NCBI RefSeq assembly: GCF_005670685.2 | Contig: NZ_CP062008.1 | Span: 5,580,001 to 5,644,000 of the forward strand | Length of the DNA: 64,000 nt | Direction: 5' to 3' | From: Mycolicibacterium mucogenicum DSM 44124 | GTDB taxonomy: Bacteria; Actinomycetota; Actinomycetes; Mycobacteriales; Mycobacteriaceae | Shown here: in pieces, positions 36,548-43,319 of the stretch | Numbering within the stretch: position 1 is the stretch's first letter | How the letters are laid out: each line of letters starts with the position of its first letter | Program-made: the position numbers and the translations under genes | Notes under the pieces: model-generated | The model's database searches: none | What the model was told of the DNA's origin: nothing | What the model saw: only the letters and a program-made list of their open reading frames with translations

Positions 36548-37210
36548 TCACAGATGACCGCTCGCCACCAGCGCGGCGGCCGCGGCGGCGAGTGATTCGC
36601 TGACGCGCTCTCGTTCGTCACCCATTCCGACGAGGAAATCGACGATCATCGGGGTGAGGATGTCCCGCAGCCCATGACCTTCCGCGCCGAAGAACCCGGC
36701 CATCTCGAGCATCACCGCCCCGTGGCACATGCTCCAGATGCGGCCTGCGACAGCGGCTTCGCCGTCGTCCCGGATACGGCCGGCCTCGGCCATCCGGCGC
36801 ACCGAATCGCAGAGCGTCTGGAAGGACCCGTCGCGCGACGTGGCATGACCGGTCACCGTCAGATCGCTGCGGACGCTCGACAACGATGCCGGAACCGTCG
36901 TGCCGAACATCAACTGATAGTGCTGGGGATTCTTCAGCGCGAACCGGCGGTAGGCGGCGCCCATCGAGAAGAAGTCCGCCACCGGATCCTTGGTGTGCGG
37001 GATGGCTGCCAGCGCTGCGCCGAACCGCGCGAAGATCTCGGCTGACAGGGCGTCGACCACTCCGGTCATCGAGCCGAAGTGGGTGTACACAACCATGGTC
37101 GACGTACCCACCTCGGCGGCGAGCTTGCGCACCGTCAGAGCCTGGAGACCATCGCGTTCGAGGATCACGATGCCGGCTTCGATCAATTGCCGGCGGATTT
37201 CTTCGCTCAC
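36548..37210 (-). CDS. TetR-family regulator (carotenoid oxygenase locus)
   Basis: 220-aa TetR repressor: N-terminal helix-turn-helix (LTVRKLAAEVGTSTMVVYTHFG) and a C-terminal ligand domain with the WHG-like features of this subgroup. It is divergent from the carotenoid oxygenase gene, separated by 70 bp carrying two 13-bp near-palindromes. It very likely represses that gene and itself; the ligand is probably an apocarotenoid or stilbenoid, by inference. Confidence 0.88.
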   Translation of the reverse strand: MSEEIRRQLIEAGIVILERDGLQALTVRKLAAEVGTSTMVVYTHFGSMTGVVDALSAEIFARFGAALAAIPHTKDPVADFFSMGAAYRRFALKNPQHYQLMFGTTVPASLSSVRSDLTVTGHATSRDGSFQTLCDSVRRMAEAGRIRDDGEAAVAGRIWSMCHGAVMLEMAGFFGAEGHGLRDILTPMIVDFLVGMGDERERVSESLAAAAAALVASGHL

Positions 37211-37225
37211 CCTTGCAGTCCTCTC

Positions 37226-37268
37226 ATAACAGTGTTATACCAGTAACCGCAGCCAATAACACTGTTAT
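37226..37268. promoter_or_regulatory. Twin TetR operators ATAACAsTGTTAT
   Basis: ATAACAGTGTTAT at 37226-37238 and ATAACACTGTTAT at 37256-37268 are palindromes around one central base and differ only there, centre to centre 30 bp. The second ends 12 bp before the oxygenase ATG. Cooperative repression of both divergent genes is likely. Confidence 0.8.
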
Positions 37269-37280
37269 GGAGGTTCTGGG

Positions 37281-38726
37281 ATGACCAACCGCTACCTGGA
37301 AGGCGCGTTCGCGCCACTGCACGACGAGTACACCCTGACCGACCTGTCCGTCACCGGCACGATCCCGGACTACCTGGACGGCCGCTATCTACGCAACGGC
37401 CCCAACCCGATCGGCGAAATCGACCCCGAGCTCTACAACTGGTTCCTCGGTGACGGCATGGTGCACGGCATCCGCCTCCGCGACGGCAAGGCCGAGTGGT
37501 ATCGCAATCGTTGGGTGCGTGGGCCGTTGACCACGGCCGCGCTCGGCGAGGGCACGCCGGACGGGCACGGTAGCCCGTTCGGCATCGGTGCCAACACCAA
37601 CGTGCTGGGCCACGGCGGCAAGACCCTGGCGCTGGTCGAAGGCGGCGGGGCGAGCTACGAGCTGACCGACGAGTTGGACACCGTGGGCGCATGCGATTTC
37701 GACGGCACCCTCAGCGGCGGCTACACCGCACACCCGAAGCGTGATCCGGAAACCGGTGAACTGCATGCGGTTTCGTACAGCTTCACCCGCGGCAACACCG
37801 TGCAGTACTCGGTGATCGGTACCGACGGCCGAGCCCGGCGCACCGTCGACATCGAGGTCCACGGCAGCCCGATGATGCACGATTTCTCGCTCACCGAGCG
37901 CCACGTCATCTTCTACGACCTGCCCGTGAGCTTCGATACGAAAACCATCGCGGAAATGGCGGTACCGAAGGCACTGCGACTGCCGGCCCGACTGCTGTTG
38001 TCCTCGGTGATCGGCCGGGTCAAGATTCCCGATCCGGTCATCGCACGCCAGTCGAGCTTCCGATCGAATGACCGGCGCTTCCCGTACTCGTGGAACCCCA
38101 AGTACCCGGCGCGCATCGGCGTGATGCCCCGCGACGGCGGGAACGCCGACGTGCGCTGGTTCGACGTCGAACCGTGCTACGTCTTCCACCCGATGAACGC
38201 CTACGACTCCCCCGACGACAACACGATCGTCCTGGACGTGGTGCGGCACCCGAAGATGTTCGACACGGACCGCATCGGCCCCAACGAAGGGCCGCCGACG
38301 CTGGACCGGTGGACCATCGACCTCAGCGCCGGCAAGGTGCTCGAGGACCGCGTGGACGACCACCCCCAGGAATTCCCGCGCGTCGACGAACGCCTGGTCG
38401 GCAAGCGTCACCGTTACGGCTACGCGCCGACGATCAGCGAGGGCGCCGCCGGGAGCGACACGTTGCTCAAGCACGACTTCGTCGGCGGCAACACCGCGAC
38501 CCGTCATTTCGGTGCCGGGAAAGAGCTGGGCGAGTTCGTCTTTCACCCGTCGTCGGCAACCGCCGCAGAAGACGACGGCGTGCTGATGGGCTTTGTCTAC
38601 GACGCCCCGACCGACCGCAGCGAGCTGGCGATCCTCGACGCCCAGACACTGCAGGACGTCGCGAGCATCAAACTGCCGCACCGCGTGCCGGCAGGCTTCC
38701 ACGGCAACTGGGTGCCGACCGTTTGA
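37281..38726 (+). CDS. Carotenoid cleavage oxygenase family protein
   Basis: 481-aa RPE65/CCO-type nonhaem iron dioxygenase that splits a double bond in a carotenoid, apocarotenoid or stilbene. The four iron-ligand histidines are present: H151 (YTAHPKRD), H200 (MMHDFSL), H303 (VFHPMNAYD) and H474 (AGFHGNW). N-terminal GRYLRNGPNP is a family signature. Ribosome site GGAGG lies before the ATG. It is controlled by the divergent TetR through the twin operator; convergent with the alkylsulfatase-like gene, 17 bp away. Confidence 0.92.
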   Translation: MTNRYLEGAFAPLHDEYTLTDLSVTGTIPDYLDGRYLRNGPNPIGEIDPELYNWFLGDGMVHGIRLRDGKAEWYRNRWVRGPLTTAALGEGTPDGHGSPFGIGANTNVLGHGGKTLALVEGGGASYELTDELDTVGACDFDGTLSGGYTAHPKRDPETGELHAVSYSFTRGNTVQYSVIGTDGRARRTVDIEVHGSPMMHDFSLTERHVIFYDLPVSFDTKTIAEMAVPKALRLPARLLLSSVIGRVKIPDPVIARQSSFRSNDRRFPYSWNPKYPARIGVMPRDGGNADVRWFDVEPCYVFHPMNAYDSPDDNTIVLDVVRHPKMFDTDRIGPNEGPPTLDRWTIDLSAGKVLEDRVDDHPQEFPRVDERLVGKRHRYGYAPTISEGAAGSDTLLKHDFVGGNTATRHFGAGKELGEFVFHPSSATAAEDDGVLMGFVYDAPTDRSELAILDAQTLQDVASIKLPHRVPAGFHGNWVPTV

Positions 38727-38743
38727 CGGGCCGGCCGGCCCGG

Positions 38744-40633
38744 CTACGGCGTGATGATGTTGAACGCCGGGTCGGGCCGGTCGATCGCGCCCAGCAGCGT
38801 GGGCAGGGCGGTGGCGTCACCGGTCACCTCGACACCCGGCGAGCTGGTGTCGCCCGCGGCAAATGCCAAGAGCCGCAACTTGTTCGCCAGCGTGACGGTG
38901 GCCTGCGCGGTATCCGGGTCGGCGGCGACCTTGCGGTACACCAGCACACCGTTGCGCAGGCTCAGCCGGTAGTTGGTCGCGACGTCCTGGAACGTCACGT
39001 CGATGGCCAGGTTCAGGTCCCACGCCCGCGGACCGTTGATGTTGATCGCGAAGGTGTCGAACATCTGCTCCGGCGTCAGCTGCGCGAGCAGTGTCGGCGA
39101 GGAACTCTGCGTCGGGGTTCCGAAGTTCCCGACCCGCAGCTCGGTGGCACCGGACAGGAAGAAGTTGCGCCACACGGCATTCTCGGCGCCGTAGGCCATC
39201 TGCTCCAGGGTGTCCGCATACAGCGTCCTGGCCGCGGCATGGTGCTCGTCGGTGAAGATCGCGTGGTCCAACAGGGTTACCGCCCAACGGAAGTCACCCT
39301 CGTCGAACGCGGCCTGCGCCAACTCGACGACCCGGTCGATGCCACCCATGGCCGCGACGTAGCGCGGCGCCGCGGCGGCCGGCGGGTGCTGCCAGAGCCG
39401 TCCCGGATTGCCGTCGAACCAGCCCATGTAGCGCTGGTAGACGGCCTTGACGTTGTGGCTGACCGAGCCGTAGTAACCGTGCGTGTGCCAGGCCTTCTCC
39501 AACGCCGGCGGCATCTGGAAGGTCTCGGCGATCTCGATGCCGGTGTAGCCCTGGTTGAGCTGGCGCAGCGTCTGGTCGTGCAGGTAGGCGTACAGATCCC
39601 GTTGCACTGACAGGTATTCGACGATGTTGTCCTGCCCCCACGTCGGCCAGTGGTGTGACGCGAAGACCACGTCGGCGCGGCCGGAGAAGGTGTCGATGGC
39701 CTCGGTCAGGTAGCCCGCCCAGCCGTGCGGGTCACGGACGAGCGCGCCGCGCAGCGTCAGCAGGTTGTGCAGGTTGTGGGTGGCGTTCTCGGCCATGCAC
39801 AGCGCGCGGAATTGCGGGAAGTAGAAATGCATCTCGGCGGGCGCTTCGGTACCGGGCGCCATCTGGAACTCGATCTCGACGCCGTCGATGGTGTGGGTTT
39901 CGCCCGTCACCTTGATGTCGAGCGTCGGCACGATCAGTGCCACCTCACCCGTCGACCCGACCTGTCCCAGGCCGCAGCCGACCTGACCTTGCGGACCACG
40001 GTCGAGCGCGGCGCCGTACATGTAGCCCGCGCGGCGTGCCATTGCCGTTCCGGCATAGACGTTTTCCTGCACCGCGTGCTCGGTGAAACCCTCCGGCGCG
40101 ATGACCACGACGTCACCCGCATCGACCTCGCCCTGCGACGTCACGCCCAGCACGCCGCCGAAGTGGTCGGCGTGGCTGTGCGTGTAGATGACGGCCCGGA
40201 CCGGGCGGTCACCACGGTGCGCGCGGTACAGCGCCAGCGCCGCCGCCGCGGTCTCCGTGGAGATCAGCGGGTCGATGACGATGATGCCGGTGTCACTCTC
40301 GATGAAGCTGATGTTCGACAGGTCCAGGCCACGGACCTGGTAGATGCCCGGCACCACCTCGTAGAGGCCCTGCTTCGCACACAACTGGGACTGCCGCCAC
40401 AGGCTCGGGTGCACGCTGTCCGGTGCGTTGGTCGCTCCTGGCCCGAATAGGAACGAGTAGGAGTCGTTGTCCCACACCACTCTTCCGTCGGCCGCGGTGA
40501 CGACGCACGGTTCCATGGCGGCGATGAAGCCGCGGTCGGCGTCCTCGAAGTCCCGGGTGTCCGCGAACGGGAGCGTCGCGGTGTGGGCGCGGTTGGCGGC
40601 GGCAATGGCATCGGTGGGCGGCTTCTGCTCCAT
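38744..40633 (-). CDS. Alkyl/aryl-sulfatase-like metallo-hydrolase (Rv3762c-like)
   Basis: 629-aa SdsA-type enzyme that hydrolyses alkyl sulfates. The metallo-beta-lactamase core has THSHADHFGG (zinc ligands H152, H154, D156, H157), plus EMHFYFP and ENATHNLHN; a helical dimerisation domain and a C-terminal SCP2-like domain (from about 515, FAININGPRAWDLNLAIDVTF) complete the three-domain layout. The family has both secreted and cytosolic forms; no signal peptide is visible here. ATG 40633 is chosen over a TTG nine bases upstream. In M. tuberculosis the homologue adjoins Rv3761c; here 8 kb of other genes lie between. Confidence 0.9.
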   Translation of the reverse strand: MEQKPPTDAIAAANRAHTATLPFADTRDFEDADRGFIAAMEPCVVTAADGRVVWDNDSYSFLFGPGATNAPDSVHPSLWRQSQLCAKQGLYEVVPGIYQVRGLDLSNISFIESDTGIIVIDPLISTETAAAALALYRAHRGDRPVRAVIYTHSHADHFGGVLGVTSQGEVDAGDVVVIAPEGFTEHAVQENVYAGTAMARRAGYMYGAALDRGPQGQVGCGLGQVGSTGEVALIVPTLDIKVTGETHTIDGVEIEFQMAPGTEAPAEMHFYFPQFRALCMAENATHNLHNLLTLRGALVRDPHGWAGYLTEAIDTFSGRADVVFASHHWPTWGQDNIVEYLSVQRDLYAYLHDQTLRQLNQGYTGIEIAETFQMPPALEKAWHTHGYYGSVSHNVKAVYQRYMGWFDGNPGRLWQHPPAAAAPRYVAAMGGIDRVVELAQAAFDEGDFRWAVTLLDHAIFTDEHHAAARTLYADTLEQMAYGAENAVWRNFFLSGATELRVGNFGTPTQSSSPTLLAQLTPEQMFDTFAININGPRAWDLNLAIDVTFQDVATNYRLSLRNGVLVYRKVAADPDTAQATVTLANKLRLLAFAAGDTSSPGVEVTGDATALPTLLGAIDRPDPAFNIITP

Positions 40634-40665
40634 GCCGACCAACCTAGCGTCATTTACCCCGCGGG

Positions 40666-41157
40666 CTAGAGCTTATGCAGCACCACGTCCGACAAGGTGC
40701 CGCCACCGACGGCGGCCGTCATGTACGTGCAGTGCGGCTGACGCCGGCGGTCTGTCGGCGAGCCGGGGTTGAGTAGCCGCAGCCCGGTTGTCGCAGTGCT
40801 GTCCCACGGAATGTGGCTGTGCCCGAACACCAGTACGTCGGTGTCGGGGTACAGCCGGGCCATGCGCGCGTCACGTCCCGCGGACGCGCCGGTCTCGTGC
40901 GTGACGGTGAACCGGACGCCCTCGAGCGTCACGTCGGCCCGCTCCGGCAGACGGGCCCGCAGGTCCGCGCCGTCGTTGTTGCCCCAGCAGGCGACCAGCC
41001 GCGTCGCTCGCCGCTCGAGTTCGTCGAGCAGCGCCACGTCCACCCAGTCGCCGGCGTGCAGCACGACGTCGGCGCGGCCCACCTCGTCCCAGACCCGCGC
41101 CGGCATGTCACGGGCTCGTTTGGGCACGTGGGTGTCGGAGATCAGCAGTAGACGCAT
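40666..41157 (-). CDS. Calcineurin-like metallophosphoesterase (YfcE/MJ0936 type)
   Basis: 163-aa two-metal phosphoesterase: LLLISDTHVP, HAGDWVD, GNNDGADLR, THETG and FGHSHIPW supply the usual ligands. The small size matches the MJ0936/YfcE family, which cleaves phosphodiesters; the native substrate is unknown. The ATG at 41157 is 12 nt beyond the stop of the phosphotriesterase-like gene; a TTG at 41172 would overlap that stop. Co-transcription is likely. Confidence 0.87.
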   Translation of the reverse strand: MRLLLISDTHVPKRARDMPARVWDEVGRADVVLHAGDWVDVALLDELERRATRLVACWGNNDGADLRARLPERADVTLEGVRFTVTHETGASAGRDARMARLYPDTDVLVFGHSHIPWDSTATTGLRLLNPGSPTDRRRQPHCTYMTAAVGGGTLSDVVLHKL

Positions 41158-41168
41158 CCCGCTGCGGC

Positions 41169-42149
41169 TCAACTGATCTCGCCGCTGAAGTACCGGCGGG
41201 GATTGTCGACCAGCATGGTGGTGATCTGTTGGTCGGTGACGCCGCGTTCGCGCAGCGCGGGCAGCACGTCGTCACTGATGTGGGTCAGGTTCCAGTTGGG
41301 CACCGCGGCCAGTTTGCCCTCGTGCGAGAACCAGTCGATGAAACACGAACTGTCATGCGCCAGCACCATCTTCTCGGCGTATCCGCGTCTGGCGAGCTCT
41401 GCCACAGTGTCGACCCGCTGCTCGAACGGCAGCAGGATGTCGAGCCCGAAGCGGTCCATGCCGAGGTACGAACCGGCATCGGCGAGCGCGCACAGGTAAT
41501 CGAGATCGGTGCTGTCGCCCGAGTGCCCGATCACCACCTTGGTGAGGTCGACGCCTTCCGCCGCGAAAACCTTCTGCGCGACGAGTCCGGAGCGGCTGTG
41601 TACATCTGTGTGCACGGTGATCGGCGCGCCGGTCTGCACATGGGCCTGGCCGACGGCGCGCATCACCCGCTCGACTCCCGGCGTCAGCCCCTGATGCTCG
41701 ATGGCGCACTTCAGGAACGCCGCTCGCACGCCGGTACCGCCGATACCCTCCCGGATATCCCTGACGAACAGCTCGACCATCGGCTCCGGGGTGTCGAACA
41801 GCAGGCCCGGGCCGGTGTGCAGGAACTGGAACGGCACGTCGTTGTAGGTGTAGATGCCTGTCGCGACGACGATGTTGATGTCGACCTGCTCGTTGACCCG
41901 CTGGATCCGGGGCAGGTACCGGCCCAGCCCGATCACCGTCGGGTCGACGATGGTGTCGATGCCGCGTGACTTGCATTGGCGCAGTTGGTCTATCGCGTCG
42001 GCGACGCGGGCGTCCTCGTCCCACTGCGACGGATAGTCCGGGAAGTTCTGCCGGATCTCGTCGCCCAGGATGAACACGTGCTCATGCATGAGCGTGGCCC
42101 CGAGGCGGTCGACGGGCACCGGGCCCCTGACGGTCTGCACGTGCGTCAT
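41169..42149 (-). CDS. Phosphotriesterase-like (PLL) metal hydrolase
   Basis: 326-aa amidohydrolase-superfamily barrel. The binuclear site is visible: HEH at 22-24, bridging lysine in RAAFLKCAIEHQG, VHTDVH, IGHSGDSTDLDYL and LAHDSS with the final aspartate. The family contains quorum-quenching lactonases and promiscuous organophosphatases (M. tuberculosis Php/PPH); lactonase activity is more usual. Starts at ATG 42149 just after a GTG. Paired with a phosphoesterase gene. Confidence 0.88.
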   Translation of the reverse strand: MTHVQTVRGPVPVDRLGATLMHEHVFILGDEIRQNFPDYPSQWDEDARVADAIDQLRQCKSRGIDTIVDPTVIGLGRYLPRIQRVNEQVDINIVVATGIYTYNDVPFQFLHTGPGLLFDTPEPMVELFVRDIREGIGGTGVRAAFLKCAIEHQGLTPGVERVMRAVGQAHVQTGAPITVHTDVHSRSGLVAQKVFAAEGVDLTKVVIGHSGDSTDLDYLCALADAGSYLGMDRFGLDILLPFEQRVDTVAELARRGYAEKMVLAHDSSCFIDWFSHEGKLAAVPNWNLTHISDDVLPALRERGVTDQQITTMLVDNPRRYFSGEIS

Positions 42150-42276
42150 CACGGTCAGTCTGTGTCATGAGCGGTCGAGCATCAAGACCATATATCAATC
42201 GAGTTGACAAGTACCGTGCGTTGCCAGTTAGCTGAGGTAACGTCCCACCCATCTGCGAACGGCAAAGGAGTGCCCC

Positions 42277-42741
42277 ATGGATTGGAACTTCCTCGGCACC
42301 GACTGGCACCTGTTCGGCAAGCTGGCCGACGTCGCCCTACTCACGCTGCTGTTCGCCGCGACCGTGATGTTCTTCTACATCCAGCGCCTGCGGAAACAAC
42401 CACAGTTACCGATCGCCGAAAACGTCCGAGCCAAGCAGACGGTGCTGACGAAGGTCCGCAAGCGCCAGCCGATGACCGCCGAAGAGCTCGAATATGCCAC
42501 GCAGGTGATCGACAATCAGCGGACGTTGATGACATTCGCAATTCCCCTCACGATCTTTTCGCTGGGGTGTTTCTACGTGCTCGGCAGCCTCGAACAGCTC
42601 CACGGCGCAACCCCTTCGGAGCGAACCTTTCTCGGGGTCATCGCCATGTTCTCGTCCATCAATGTGACCACCCAGATCTTCCGCGTGATCAAGCTGAAAA
42701 GGCGGCTCGGAAACGTCACCCTGGTGGATTCTGGGAATTAG
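42277..42741 (+). CDS. Hypothetical three-helix membrane protein
   Basis: 154 aa, family not recognised. Predicted helices at about 17-36, 85-104 and 116-135, with a basic loop (KQTVLTKVRKRQPMTAEELE) between the first two. There are no catalytic motifs. Strong ribosome site AAAGGAG before the ATG. Lies upstream of mmpS/mmpL on the same strand, 134 bp away; the link is uncertain because an inverted repeat and a new ribosome site separate them. The 127-bp gap before it, shared with the phosphotriesterase gene, is AT-rich around 42190. Confidence 0.72.
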   Translation: MDWNFLGTDWHLFGKLADVALLTLLFAATVMFFYIQRLRKQPQLPIAENVRAKQTVLTKVRKRQPMTAEELEYATQVIDNQRTLMTFAIPLTIFSLGCFYVLGSLEQLHGATPSERTFLGVIAMFSSINVTTQIFRVIKLKRRLGNVTLVDSGN

Positions 42742-42823
42742 CTGGACGCTCTCACCTCGCCTTTCTTTTCCACGGAATACGCGGAAAGCCGCAGGCGTCC
42801 AATCACTGATAGTGTTTACGCCG

Positions 42824-42844
42824 ATCAATCTCAAGTTAATTGAT
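42824..42844. promoter_or_regulatory. Inverted repeat upstream of mmpS-mmpL
   Basis: ATCAAT-N9-ATTGAT, 32 bp before the mmpS GTG, followed by a possible -10 element TATACA at 42844-42849. Candidate operator of an unlinked regulator, since no TetR gene adjoins mmpS. Confidence 0.5.
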
Positions 42845-42875
42845 ATACAACTCGCTGACGTCGAAAGGTGATCGA

Positions 42876-43319
42876 GTGAGCCAGCGCTCCAACGCCCGAC
42901 GATTCCTCGCCCGCGCCTGGATGCCATTGGTCGCCCTCATCGCGATCGGCGTCGGCGTGCTCTGCATGGTGAAGGTCCACGAATTCTCGGAGCCGGGACC
43001 GGTGCTGGCGGTCAATCCGCCGCAGGCGCCACCGGAGTTCACCCCCAAGACCCTCACCTATGAGGTGTTCGGCACCCTTGGCTCGGGCGGCCTGCTGTCG
43101 TACGTCGACATCAGCGGACACCCGCACAAGGTCGACCTCACCGAACTGCCGTGGTCGCATACCGAGACCACCACCCTCACCGTCGTCTCCGGCAGCATCT
43201 CGGTCCAGGTGCACGGCGGCACCGTCGGCTGCCGGATGAAGGTGAACGACGTTGTCCGAGACGAACAGTCCGACGATCACGGAAACGCCGACGTCGCCTG
43301 CCGGGTGAAGTCCGCGTGA
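42876..43319 (+). CDS. MmpS family transport accessory protein
   Basis: 147-aa single-pass protein: helix at about 15-33 (PLVALIAIGVGVLCMVKV), then a periplasmic beta-sandwich with the family motifs YEVFGTLGSGGLLSYVDISG, LPWSHTETT and GCRMKVNDVVRDEQ. MmpS proteins pair with an MmpL transporter to export lipids, siderophores or drugs. GTG at 42876 has AAAGGTG before it. Four-base overlap (GTGA) with mmpL. Confidence 0.92.
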   Translation: MSQRSNARRFLARAWMPLVALIAIGVGVLCMVKVHEFSEPGPVLAVNPPQAPPEFTPKTLTYEVFGTLGSGGLLSYVDISGHPHKVDLTELPWSHTETTTLTVVSGSISVQVHGGTVGCRMKVNDVVRDEQSDDHGNADVACRVKSA

